Part shown: in pieces, positions 21,374 through 33,001 of the stretch
How positions within the stretch are numbered: the first letter of the stretch is position 1
Layout of the letters: each line of letters begins with the position of its first letter
NCBI GenBank assembly: GCA_963922205.1
Contig: CAWUHX010000175.1
Coordinates: 682,001-746,000 of the forward strand
Reading direction: 5' to 3'
DNA length: 64,000 nt
Source: Romanomermis culicivorax
Lineage: Eukaryota; Nematoda; Enoplea; Mermithida; Mermithidae
Notes under the pieces: model-generated
What the model saw: only the letters and a program-made list of their open reading frames with translations
Database searches by the model: none
What the model was told of the DNA's origin: nothing
Program-made: the position numbers and the translations under genes

Positions 21374-21905
21374 CGTCGCAATCATGTTCTACTATTCTGC
21401 CTGGTAGAAAATTTTGGAGAAATATTTCACGGAACAAATGTCTTCAAAGTGTGTTAAAATAAAAATGTTCTTCTGAAAATTAATTCAGTCTTGTCGTTTT
21501 GATTGCCTCTGAGCATGTTGGCCACTGTGGGGATCAGTTATTTTGCAAACGCTCATTTGTCCAAGGTTAACAGGAATTTTTCCCACTTGAGTTTTAAGTA
21601 GAATGACCAGCCCGAAATTTTCGTTGTTATCCGTATGATGCCTCTCAAAATTGCACCCCATTATTTTGAAATGGTGCGAGACAGCAGGTCCCAGGTGCTA
21701 CTCCTCCCGCATTCATAATCGAGCGCAAAAGACGCATCAACGGCGCATATTGAGTGAAATTTTCCTCCATTTCAGGCAAAAATCGTAAAACTAATGCAAT
21801 TGATTTCCTATTCTCTAGTGCAGGTTGCGATCGCCGAAACGGCAACCGCTGCGTCCATTACAAAATAAACGGAAGTTAAAACGTAAAATTCTTGCCCTAA
21901 GAGTT

Positions 21906-21911
21906 TTTATT
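21906..21911 (-). terminator. MRPS28: MRPS28 polyadenylation signal AATAAA
   Basis: Canonical hexamer 26-31 nt downstream of the MRPS28 stop codon on the minus strand. Confidence 0.7.
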
Positions 21912-21936
21912 ATCTAAAAAGGTTAACAACTATTCT

Positions 21937-24900
21937 TTATAACAAATCATTCCTGTGCAACCCCACAAGTGTCGCGTCGGCTTCTAAGAGAGTCATATCT
22001 TTATCGGATCCCAAAAAACGGCTGGATAATTCTAAATCTTGTAGCTTGAGCCGGACTGCCGTTCCAGCTGCGTATTGTCTACAAAAAAAGAAATTTTAAG
22101 ACCTATCACAGAAAGTCGCAGTGTCCAATGTTCAAAACGTGCATTTTGAGAAGCACTATTTCGGTCGCAAACAGACTCGGATTATCGAGGAACCTACCTG
22201 AATACCAAGAACCGTGGAAATTAACCATTTGCTGAACCAGCGACACACCACCCAAGATGATGGCAGCTACAACAACAAGCAGGTGCTCTTAAGAAACGTT
22301 CTCTTTGCATCTCCCAGTTGTTTTAATCCATGACATTTTATGCTACGATGAAAACAGGGTTTTAATTAAATCAAACAACATTGGATCTGTGGATTATTTT
22401 TCAACCAAGGGTTTTATACCTCAAATTTCTCGACCCCTAGCACCCAAGAACTACAAATAAATTGTAGTTAGAAATTCCGATAATGAAATGGTCGAAATTT
22501 CTGCATACTCACATTGGCTACAGTAATTTCGATAATGAATAGTCATCTCCGTCTACTCTAACCAGCTTGGCATTTCAGTGTGGCCTTTTTATCAACTTAA
22601 TCAAGCCTATTATGGCCAGAAACTTTTTTAGAGATTATTAGCTAATGATGAACTAATGAAGCTAAAAACTGATGAAGCTTATTGTGAAATTCATAATTTT
22701 ATATTTTGAAATTTGGTCAGACAGAATCTACACCAACCAAGAAAACGGAAAATCTCGTACGACGGAATAAATTATCTAAAAAATCCTGTCTTCTGACAGA
22801 CCCCAATTGAATAATTACGAACGACCATTAACAAAATTGATGAGACTATCCCAATTGAGTTTCTGAATCTTCTCTTGGTGATATATAGATGCAAAATTGC
22901 GTCTAATGCACGAAAAGAGAACAAATCACTGTCTGCCAATAGTTGAAAGTTATGAGCATACATGCACGTGGGGGGGGGGGTTTGGGGGGTTTTGACCCCC
23001 AGCAGATTCTTGCTGACCCCGGCAGATTTGACTCTCCCAGCAATGATATAGAAGTTGATGAAGGAAAATGAGCAAGAGAGAAGAGAAAGTCGTCATAAAA
23101 ATGGAAATGACGCTGCAGTTAAACAATTTTTCTAAACAAATCATACTTGATTCCAAATGAGTAACATTAAAACTTTGAAAAGTGTTGTCAAAGAAAATTA
23201 ATCTGACTAATATAAGGTGTAGGAATATGCTGTTTGAATGAGACCTTTCTTTTCATTATCAAGAACAAAAAAAAATTTGTATAACACACCCTGTCCTGGC
23301 TGACCCTCAGCAGAATTCTATGCTGTGCATGTGTGGTTATGAGTGCCCCGTTGTGATACTTGACAGTGACAGTGATATGACAGTCGATCTCAGGCGGGTA
23401 GGAAGTTGAAGGTAAGGGCTAGCCAAGTTGCGGTAAACTGATACTTTTTTAAAAACACTTTTTCGATACTCATGACTCAGTCGAGATCGGAGGTACAACA
23501 AATTTATAATGATTTGACGTTTACTACAAAACTGATGATTTTACGGAAATAATTGACTCCTGGTAGAACGTTTCCAGGGCACTAGGTATAGGGGTAACGC
23601 ATGCATACACTGCCAGGCGAAACTAACCCTCAAAAATTCGCGTCCGGGACGCGTCCAGGTCGCGTCCGGAACGCGTCTTTTTCGGCAGCACAAAGAAAAC
23701 TTTCATCTTTCTTAATAATTGACATTCATGCAATAACTGTCAATCATGGTATTTTCATAATGTGTAGTGGATATGCACTTTGTTTTGACCTGCAGTATGA
23801 AAACAGTTGACCTTTCGTTTATATCTGGTAAATAATGTGTGCTTTCTATAGGGAGGTAAGAAGGAAGCATCAGCAAAATTGTTTGGCTTTGTGTGACTTA
23901 AGCACATGGCCTGTCAATTTTATTGTCGGCATAGTGTGCTTTTCGCGTCCTGAGTGCGTCCCGGACGCGTTCTGGACGCGGCCGGCATAGACGGTTAGTT
24001 TCGCCTGGTAGTGTACCTTATCCCACCTTATTTTAATATATGATGCAGGAACCTTGAATAAGGGTATCTGCCAGTTGCTCTGTTACATGGGGGTTTTTTT
24101 TGACCTACGAGTCACAAGCCAAGTGGCTTGTTGACCTAAAATTTTACAAGCCATTCCAAATTTTTACAAGCCAATTTTATAATATCAGTATACGTGAATG
24201 AATTCCAATGCTAGGTTATTTTTTAAAGAAATGTATATATTGAGCATCACAGCAATCGATCAAAAAAGAGATGTCATTCAACATTCATTCAATAACATTT
24301 TAGAGCCGTTAATTCATCAAAATTCAGGAAACATTCCAAATTTTCGAAGTCTAACCTACAAGCATTGTGGAAAAAATTTTCCAGCAAACTATCCAAGAAC
24401 ATAATGACTTTGAATTACATCAGAAATCGACGGTTAAGTCTTCTATGATGACAAGTGAGAGCCCAAAAAAGCTATTAATCTTTCCTGCCTGAAACCCCGG
24501 AAAAATTTTTTGGGTATTGACATTCTGCGATGCTGGAAAATCAATTTTCCAACCACTTATTTGAAGAATTAGTTTCGGATTTTCTGTTCAAAAGTCGTAA
24601 TTTCTGGAATTTTATGTTCGAAAAATTTTAAAACCATCAATTTATTCACACACTCTCATAAACTTGGCCGAAAAGATATGAGTAAGAAGAGAACAAATTT
24701 CCGGAAACTACTTCCATGAAGCTTTTGGATTGATTTTACGTTAAGAAAGGAATAATTGCTTCGAAAAGTTTACAGACTTGACGTATTGATCTTTCTCAAA
24801 AAAAGTGTCAAGGGAAAAATGTGAGTCTTCATTAAATATCAAGATGAAATATTGAAGATTACCAGTTAAAGCATGAGATAATACGTTTAAGATGATTAAA

Positions 24901-27900
24901 ACTATTAAAGATTAAATGATAAATGAAGGTAGACATGTTAGAAGCAGCGCCTGAGCTAGGAAATAAATAATAATGCATATTTAAGTAATAAACGGCGCGA
25001 AGCGCCGGAAAATTTTGAGATTATGACCTTCTAAAAAGCACCAAAATGCATCTTTTCTGTATCCGATATGATCAAACACATGACTCAAAAAATTTTGACA
25101 AGCCATTTTGGCTTGTTGGACTAAAATTCTACAAGCCATTTTGTCAGTCCAACAAGCCATGGCTTGTAAAATGCTAAAAAAAACTATGCATGACCTTTGC
25201 ATAACGATGCAAATACCGACACCATTAAATGTTCGCAACGAAGACGCAAAGCTTAAACGTTGATTACTGATTTTCAGAAACCAGATTGCCTGAATATCCC
25301 GAAGTATCCCGACAGAATGTTCCCAACAAAAAGTCCCCGTACAAAATATTGCATCTCAAAAGAAGAAATATTTTCATTGCGCAGACCGAATTTCCCGAAC
25401 CATTATTCGATTCAATGATGAATGGCCAAATCAGGGAAAATAAAATAATTCATTTGATTATTTAACAGGCTTGGTGCACTATTACAATTTTTGACGTAAC
25501 TGCTTTCACAAAATATACATATTCATCAGATTAAAAACAGATTCCACGATTGATACTTCCAATTTGTCAGAAAGCTGGAGGCGAGAGTGTTTTTTCCATT
25601 CGAAATGCAAAAATCAACCAATACATGCTTAGAAACTTTTCCGAGCCGTTTCAAAAGCTTAAAACCCCATTTCTAGTATTAAAAGTCCCCATATTATTAT
25701 TTCATCTATATTTATTTAATTAGTTTTGTGTTTTTACTGGTTAAGCTGCCTACGTAATTTTAGGATTTTGATGCTGGTTTTCATCTTCAGGTTGGTAAAA
25801 TTTTTGCTGTTTCGCTCAAATGTATACAAAACGATTGATCTCAGAGATTTTTTAGAGATTCCTTTTCAGGACTATCAACATGAAAGCATAAATTTTCACA
25901 CAAAAAATATAGAGTTGCCCAAGGCAACTTAAGTTTGGGTACCTGTACACTACAATGGAAAAGTGAGTAATGCTACCTATTATCTGTTTTTCTTGAAATG
26001 CTTCCAAATAATGAAAGTGGAAAGCAAGTAATATTTCAGATTTTAGCGATTTTCTGATAAACAAAATATCATGCAGGACTGAAAATTTGTGAGCATACTA
26101 AACTAACCTTTAGCAATTTTTCGAGTGAAAAATTTTACAATAACAACTTTATGTAAACGATTTTGACAACAGTACTGATTTGTGTCACTTTTCTATTTGG
26201 AAGCATTTTATAAAAAACAGACTATAAGCTTAGTCGAATTGGATTTTTTAGTATTACTTATGTTACCTATCTATACTTACTGTGTGCTGTATAAAACAGA
26301 CTTCCAAAAAAATCCTACCCAATCGACTTATCCCATTTTATGAAACATGACAGGCCCCTTAAGCCCTCAAAAAAGCACGGGAAGAGTATATTTTTTGATA
26401 AAAATGATCCATGAATTAATGAACAAATCAAATTTATTCAGGAATAAGAACATTCTATGACCATTAAAAATTTGAACAATATAGGATAATCTGATTTTAT
26501 GATTTGAAGAATTAATAAAAGGCATTCTAATTCTGAATACATCGCGACCTACCAAAGAAACTATCATAATGCTCATCTCGTATTTTCCGTTTGATGTATA
26601 TTTTCTGACACTGGATAGTTTCAAAACACACTTGGCCATATAAAGTTTAAGGATATAGGAAAATTCGTCCCCAACAATTCGTCCCCGACAATTCGTCCCC
26701 GACAGTTCGTCCCCGAACAATTCGTCCCCGGAGTAATTCGTCCCCAAGAAAATTCGTCCCCAAACAATTCATCCCCCACACAATTCGTCCCCAGAAAAAT
26801 CGGTTCCTGTACACAATTCAACATGGAAACATTTATTTGTCAAACAAAAAATTTAAACGTTATAATCGTAAGTCGAAGTAATATAATACACTGCATTGAT
26901 GATACATTGCATTGATAATCGATGAAATGGAGAGTAAATCATACGGAGCTAAAATTTGTAATTGTACAAAATTCCACGTAAATAATCGATTAAATCACAA
27001 TTCGCGAAATCTTCGACTATGCCCTGGATACGGCTAGAAATCATTTTGTATTTCTTATTTTTTCTATTGATAAGATTTCCAGCTGTCAATTGAGCAATTT
27101 TGTAAGCATGCAAATGCAATTGTTTTTTCAAACAGTCGACAAATTTATAAATGTTTGGGAAAAAAGATTCACAAGTGGCTAAAAAGCCGCGATGCCAACC
27201 TTCCACGTTGTTATTAGTAGGGGACTGGCTGTTGAGTGATCTTTGATGGAGGTTCCACAGCTCAATCGGAAATGAGGGAATTTGCCGGCCACGCCTCAAA
27301 CCTCGCCCAATATAAATGTCTTCAAAGTAATTAGCGATAGGTAAACTCTCAGGCCGAAAATTTTCTTGTTCAATAAGCTGATCGAATGCAGCTTCCACTT
27401 CGTGCTGAGGAACAAACGCCAATGAAGGAATAGCTCGAACGCACATCGCAAATTCGTGAGATTGTTGATACTGCTGTTGAAGCCCTCCAGCTTGAACTCG
27501 ACGCCAAATATTTTGACACAAATGGAAGAAGCAACCCTTTTTTGTATACCTATAGATGACAAAAAATGGTCGTATTATATTTACACTCATTTTATTTAGA
27601 TCTGCATAGATAAGATTTAGATATGAATGTAAAATCAGCTATGACTTATCTATTTATTTTGAGTTTTTTTACAGTTTTAAGGCCCTGTCATACTACGCGG
27701 CGCGTTACCGTGCTGCGCCGTGCAGTGCAGGTTGTCCTATTCATACTAACAGGCGGCGCCGTGCGGCGCCGCACGGTGGCTTGTCATACTTCGTCGCGCG
27801 ATACCGCGCGGCACCGTACAGCGCCGCTTTTTTACTTCTGGATTTTGCTCTTCTCAAGAAATGTGTATTGGTTTAGTTGAAACCTGACGGGGCGCCGCAA

Positions 27901-30900
27901 AAATTACAAAAACCTATTCATACTTCAAAGGCGGTACCGCGCGGCGCCGGCCGGTACCGCGCGGAGCTAGCCAGTACCGTGCGGCGCTGGCTGGTGCCGC
28001 GCGGCATCGCGCGGTGAAGTACAACAGGGCCTTTACACTGTAAAAAAATAGGCCCTAAACCTAAAAAAATTTAGGGGAATCCGTTGCATTAATTTTTTAG
28101 GTTTAAAAATTAACATAAAAATTGTAGAGTAAATTGACCTAAAAAGATTAATGCAACAAACCTAAAGTTTTGGATTACAATGCATAAAGAAAAAAGTGTG
28201 CGTGACAAAGGATTTGAATCCGGGTCCTGCAGATCTAACTGCTGCACCACTAAGGCGACATGATCTGAAAAATTCAACCACACCTATATCTACTAAATTA
28301 ATGTTGATTTTACCTGGAAATTCTGCATTGAAGGCCTGCATTGCTGCAAGCTCAAAATTGGTCATCAACAATTGTGGTTGTAATCTTGGCTGCAGATGCT
28401 TTAATTCTTGAAGCAACTTCACATAAGTAGCTCTGGTTTTGTTTGGAAGTAGGGCATAAACAACTGGAATCACAGCATCAAATCGAACGATGTGCAAAGT
28501 ATAAAGCTGTTGAAAAAGCTGAGGCGCGGTATGAAATGTGCCATCTGCAAACCATTCACTACTTTCGGCCAATATGCGCAAATTATCTGGTGTTGTAAAA
28601 ATAAGTATGCGACCTGGAAGCATTGTTTGATCTGAGTCGTACATCAAAAACGGTTGGGCATTTCCATCAACCGTAATTTCTTTGTATTTTTGTGGAAAAA
28701 TTAAATCAGCTAACGTGTTAGGCAACAGTAGTGCACCGCCATTTTGATTACGAACGTTATGAATAGTGCGTTTCAACGATTCTTTTCTTGGTAAAACAGC
28801 TAATACGCTAGCATGAGTATTTTGTACAGCTGTTGAAAGGATTTGCTGAGATAATTCTTGGGTTGTAGCAGCCCGGTGCTTCATTTCATTGACGATCCTG
28901 ATCGCTTCTGATCTCGCAGCTTGGGCAGCATGATCATGAGCGGTAACAGTTTTTTTAACATTGTCCGTAAGACCTTCCGTCCAAACCCGCCCTTTGCAAG
29001 TGCTGCGCTTCTCACATACCCATATTCCATGTTCGCCATCAGCGGTACATTTAGATAAAGTATAGACGTACCCATCGTGCACAAGTTTTTTAAAATTCTT
29101 TTCAGATTTGACGAAATTGCTGTTCATTATTGAGCACTGATTAATTAGATCACACAATGTAAATGTTTTGCAGCATCCAGCATTATTTACAGTAGCTGAG
29201 GTTCTGATGATAACATTTAAAAAACATAACTTACTCATCATGATGAGAGTTTAAGTTGATCTATGAGGCAAATTGAAGACACACTTTATACTGCACAGGG
29301 ACGAATTGTGTGGGGGACGAATTGTTTGGGGACGAATTGTTAAGGGACGAATTGACGGGGACGAATCGTCAGGGACGAATTGTCGGGGACGAATTTTCTG
29401 CATCCCAAAGTTTAATAATGCACCTCAAAAATCATGGAACTGGTACACCAGACAGAAAATAAAATAACGTTAATTCGACATAGAATGGAGAAATTTTTTT
29501 ACTTTTTCTGCTTTTTGGGTGCCTAATTACACATTCTCAATCTCCGCAAATTTTATTCAACTTCATACGAGGTACTCAACCTCCCCAGGTTTCACAGAAA
29601 AAAAGCTCTCCGACATTCATGGGTTTCCAAGATATGTATGAGCTTGAAACTATTGTAGCTATGAATCATAAGCATTTCGCACAAGAAACTTGAATAAAAA
29701 CACGACAAAAAACATTCAAATTTCCTGTTAGCAAGAGATGGCTTTATGAAGAGAATGCACCACATAACTCTTTATATTCAGACTAAAATGCATGAAATTT
29801 ACTCTGGGTTGAAGAGCGGCTTTTTGCAAACGCAATTAAATTTGCCGCCGAAATCGATATACAAATTGTCCTTATGGACGTGAGCAATTTTTCCGACAAC
29901 GATACGCCCTAGCGGGTCGCCCAATTGGACGAATTTGGAATGACGTAAAAAATCTTCGAACGGCGCGTTGTCGTCCAAATTTTCATAGGCGCTTTTATCT
30001 AGGAGCGAAGTTAATTTTACAGACGATGAATTATTATACCATGGCGACGTTTCGGCAACGGCTCCTTTTTCCAAAAGCGACATTAAATTCAAAGATGACG
30101 ATTTAGGTTTTAGCGATCTTTCGGTTGCGTGCGTGACAGTTTCGGTTCTTGTATCTAAATGTGATTACAGTAATGAAAAAAAGAAAACAATACATCTAAC
30201 AGTGCATGAATATTCAAAGCAGGCAACAAAAAATTTCACAAAAATTTATTTCTAGAACTAAGATAATGATCAACAAAATGCGAATCATCACTAAACTATC
30301 GAATTTTCGTCAGCAGAAAAATATTTGAACCCGAGATTGAATCAGGAACATCACCAACAGAAAATATTCTTTTCACATATCAGAATTACGAAACCTTAAA
30401 TAATGCGTTTTTCAACGCAAACTGATTCAAACTCGAATTCTGTGTCGAGGATATAGAAAAAAGTAGGTTATTTTAATTTCGAACACATGATATTCAAATT
30501 GTACCATGATATCGAGAGACGAAAATATAAATATCAGATATATAAAAAGTGTAGAAGAATTAGGCAGTTCGCTACGCTAAACAGAAGCCTATACGAAAAC
30601 AATGTGACCCATTAGAAAAAAATAGCTTCGTTATTTTTGAAACTTCTCTTACTGGATTACTTTTGTAACCGAAGGCTATCAAGTCATTCTTGAAAAGAAA
30701 ATTGTCAGTGATTAGATTGGATTATGTACACAATTTTTTGCCATAAAAATGATACTGTGAAAAAATCTGGAGCCATAAAACGCTGTGAAATAACCGATTA
30801 ATAGAGTTATGAAAAGAGTAAGTTGGTTTTGACATAATTTGGAGGAAAAAATTTGGTATTATCACAGAAGATAGCTTACCAGAAGAGGTCAATTCAGCTT

Positions 30901-31057
30901 TCTTTTGTATCAATTGACCATTAACGTCATAATCATCGTCTAGAGTCTTATCTTCTTCAACTTTATCGGGTAAAGAGGATGCACAATTCCGTCGTGAAAC
31001 AAATGGAGTGAAACGTCGACTGACGGCATTAACAATTTTGGGATTCAGCAGATTCAT
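21937..31057 (-). CDS. MRPS28: Mitochondrial small ribosomal subunit protein S28 (bS1m), 3 exons
   Basis: A structural protein of the mitochondrial 28S subunit. Exons 30880-31057, 29803-30154 and 21937-22078 join with consistent phases to 223 codons, in the family's usual size range. Exon 1 gives a Ser/Arg-rich mitochondrial presequence ([17 protein letters not shown]). Exon 2 holds [16 protein letters not shown] and [17 protein letters not shown], the conserved S28 core. Exon 3 holds [20 protein letters not shown] and a [12 protein letters not shown] tail, matching the mammalian C-terminus. All splice sites are GT-AG. Intron 2 is 7.7 kb and full of transposons. The ATG at 31057 is chosen over an in-frame upstream ATG (31165) because the presequence starts there and AG directly precedes it. 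The gene starts 290 bp after the TPP2 stop, same strand. Confidence 0.9.
22079..22956. other. MRPS28 intron 2, 3' part: no further feature
   Basis: A/T-rich sequence between the last MRPS28 exon and the first MITE of the intron. No repeat family or exon recognised. Confidence 0.4.
22957..23335. mobile_element. MITE family 3 (CAyACATGCAC ends)
   Basis: Starts CATACATGCACG followed by a long G-run and ends TGTGCATGTGTG. It is flanked by the exact 8-bp direct repeat GTTATGAG (22949-22956 and 23336-23343). Near each end is a CAGCAGATT / CTGACCCnsAGCAGA motif. Non-coding. Ends and duplication length resemble families 1 and 2, so a related hAT-like transposase is likely. Confidence 0.85.
23608..24013. 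mobile_element. Tc1/mariner-like MITE with CpG-rich subterminal repeats
   Basis: Inverted ends CACTGCCAGGCGAAACTAAC and GTTAGTTTCGCCTGGTAGTG, each next to TA (23606-23607 and 24014-24015). Subterminal arms repeat CGCGTCCGGGACGCGTCC-like words. No ORF. Inserted in MRPS28 intron 2. Confidence 0.8.
24095..25185. mobile_element. Palindromic-word element, ACAAGCC type
   Basis: The left end has ACAAGCCAAGTGGCTTGT and two more ACAAGCCA words; the right end has ACAAGCCATTTTGGCTTGT and ACAAGCCATGGCTTGT with further copies. The interior (24640-24800) matches, inverted, blocks at 42385-42530 and 58010-58155. A CGGCGCGAAGCGCCGG hairpin lies at 24991. Architecture equals the CCACA-type elements with another word. 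A clear target duplication was not found. Confidence 0.6.
25985..26245. repeat. Dispersed repeat R2, copy 1
   Basis: Shares CTTGAAATGC, GAAAGCA.GTA, AGGA.TGAAAATTT.TGAGC and GCATTTTATAAAAAACAGACTATA with 44590-44830 in the same order. Type unknown, non-coding. Confidence 0.55.
27680..28032. mobile_element. PIF/Harbinger-like MITE, CpG-rich
   Basis: Ends AGGCCCTGT and ACAGGGCCT with the 3-bp duplication TTA on both sides (27677-27679, 28033-28035). The interior is full of GGTACCGCGCGGCGCCGG-like words, in sharp contrast with the A/T-rich surroundings. It lies inside the MULE transposase intron. Confidence 0.8.
28195..28260 (-). repeat. tRNA-like relic or SINE head
   Basis: On the minus strand TAGTGGTGCAGCAG is a fair A box (28239-28252) and GGATTCAAATCC a good B box (28210-28221), followed by TTTGTCACGC as a possible acceptor arm. 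The spacing is too short for a normal anticodon arm, so it is not a working tRNA. Confidence 0.4.
29399..29802. other. MRPS28 intron 2, 5' part: nothing recognised
   Basis: A/T-rich sequence between the MULE and the donor site of MRPS28 exon 2. Confidence 0.4.
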
Positions 31058-31315
31058 CTTCAAACACAGAACAATCAGCGCTTTGATTGCATTTAGCAGG
31101 ACTTGATACGCATACTCAATTAAGAAACTATGTCTAGCATGAGGCTTACTCATGCCTAAGCTCATATCAAGTTAAATCATCTGAATAATCAAAAAGTTAT
31201 ATCACGAGAAATAAAGAAAATAAAAGAATAATGAACCTCGTTTCCGGAAAATAGAAAAAAATATCCTCGTGTTTCAACGAAGAATTGATAAACCTTGGAG
31301 TACCACAGAAAATAA

Positions 31316-31321
31316 TTTATT
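31316..31321 (-). terminator. TPP2: TPP2 polyadenylation signal AATAAA
   Basis: Canonical hexamer 26-31 nt after the TPP2 stop codon, about 260 bp before the MRPS28 start. Confidence 0.75.
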
Positions 31322-31346
31322 GCAAGTAATAGAGATAAAATTGAAA

Positions 31347-33001
31347 TTAGAATAGCCTCCGACTAGAAGGATATTTAACAAGTAACCAATTTCGCAAATG
31401 GTCAACGACGTGCATCCAACCAAGTTTCTCGTAAATCTGAAAAACAATAAGTACTGCCCGAATGAATCACGTGCTGTGGGTTCGGAGGTATACCTCAATA
31501 AATAAAATATATCTTTCTTTAGTAGATTTGTCGGACAACCCATTTTTCAAATATTTCAAAGCACGACCGTAATGTTGATGTGCAATGGCGCACTTAACGC
31601 AAAACATGAAAACCTGAATCGCAAAATTTTGTATAAAGCTTTTCCAACATACAACAATAATTCATACCTTTGGATCATTCATGTCGCAAAATTTGGCCAG
31701 ATCTACGAAAGTTTTGTTCAAATCTTCGGTCGTATATATCCTCGCAGAATCGTTTCCACATGGATAATTAGTCGACGAGTCTATCGGCACGGTAGGTTCT
31801 TCGAGAGACGATAAGCCATTTGAATCGGCAAAGTCAGGAGTAGTTTTTGCACCTAAGGTCGCCAATAATTCTTTTTCATCAGTCTTCGATAGATCTGTAA
31901 ACGAATCTTCTAGTCAACATCAGAAAAGCAACATTATATTGAAAATCATAACAAACCACTAAATCGAAAAAACTTTGTGATACAAATGTGCCTGGTGTCT
32001 AACCATCTTATAACGTTACTATGCTATAGCATTATTGTTATACATCACATTAAAGACAGACTACACCCTCGATTCTAATAAGCTTAGAATCAATATTATA
32101 ATTGTAACGTGCACAAGAATTTCTACGCTGTGAAATGTGATTCATTTTTCGGAAACTTTTAGCCCTAAATCCATAAATGTAATAATAGCTCAGTCGAGCA
32201 GTGTGGGGGTCTGCTATGCGCTGAATCGAGATTTTTTCGAAAATCCACATAATGATAGTCAAAAAATTTGTGGCGAAGGTGGTAGGGAGAGCGAAATTTC
32301 GGTATGTTGACTCCCACCTTTCTTAATGTGTGACTAAATTAATAACTTCAGTTCAAAGTTACCACTTTGCTTAGGTACACTACTGATCGATGATTCGATA
32401 CAATCCTTTGACGCACTCTGTATTCCCGAACAAGATGAATTCGCTCGTTTTTCGAACGTATCAGCATCTTCGTCGTCTGATGTCCCGCGAATAAAAGCCA
32501 ATTTCGATCGATTTTCGTCCAATCTATCAATGTTTGCGTTTCCCACATTTTCCGAACTGATCAATTTTAATAATGAAGACGGAATTGTATCGGAATCAGA
32601 TTTCTCTAATACTAGATCAGCAATAGCTAAACCTTTAGCCAAGAGAGCGTCAACTAAGTGCGAGCGTTTTCTGGTCATATCCCTGAAAGTTAAAATTGGG
32701 ATAATGGACAGTAGAATTAAAATTTTGATTCCTCCAACGCTATTGCATGAAGAAGTTCCTAAAAATATTTCCGTAATTTTCGGGAGGAGAATCATTTCTT
32801 CACTTTCCCAAGGCACTACCTTTTGGCTAGTGATTAATTTGCTCATTTTCTTTTGTAAAAGGAAGATTACTTTTTAATTTTTTCGGCGTCACATGAGATG
32901 TTTTCCTTAGAGCCGAAATATTCCAATATACGCTTCTGATCAATCTTATCAATTATATGGCCGGCGACCTCAATGATCTTTTCTTTGTTGCTATCGTAGC
33001 C
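31347..33001 (-). CDS. TPP2: TPP2 exons 23-27 (C-terminus)
   Basis: Exons 32871-33001, 32363-32682, 31668-31894, 31494-31613 and 31347-31436. They encode [38 protein letters not shown], a poorly conserved acidic/Ser-rich stretch in exon 24, [30 protein letters not shown] and the terminal [16 protein letters not shown]. The variable stretch is longer than in mammals and explains most of the extra length. Confidence 0.9.

Larger units (their letters stand above)
26949..29127 (-). pseudogene. MULE transposase with N-terminal FLYWCH zinc finger
   Basis: Exon 28314-29127 starts at ATG 29127 with a FLYWCH finger ([31 protein letters not shown], then a His) and leads into the transposase core: [17 protein letters not shown] with the first catalytic Asp, and [13 protein letters not shown] where the usual second Asp (TDFE) is Asn. 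Exon 26949-27549 has [17 protein letters not shown] and [11 protein letters not shown], which carries the third acidic residue. The intron (27550-28313, GT-AG) contains a MITE and a tRNA-like repeat. The joined exons are one base short of an open frame at a six-A run, suggesting slippage or assembly error. Confidence 0.8.
26659..29398 (-). mobile_element. Mutator-like (MULE) DNA transposon with tandem-word inverted ends
   Basis: Left end 26659-26800 repeats AATTCGTCCCC about nine times; right end 29294-29398 repeats the complement GGGGACGAATT. They enclose a FLYWCH/MULE transposase gene. The outermost 14 bp match (GAAAATTCGTCCCC), but the 9-bp flanks do not match, so the exact ends or the duplication have decayed. 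The element lies in MRPS28 intron 2 on the same strand. Confidence 0.8.

Noticed and set aside
26621..26824. ORFs across the AATTCGTCCCC array
   Set aside because: Repeated [12 protein letters not shown] peptides are just the translated terminal repeats.
28195..28260. Functional tRNA gene
   Set aside because: A and B boxes are too close and no anticodon arm or acceptor stem can be drawn.
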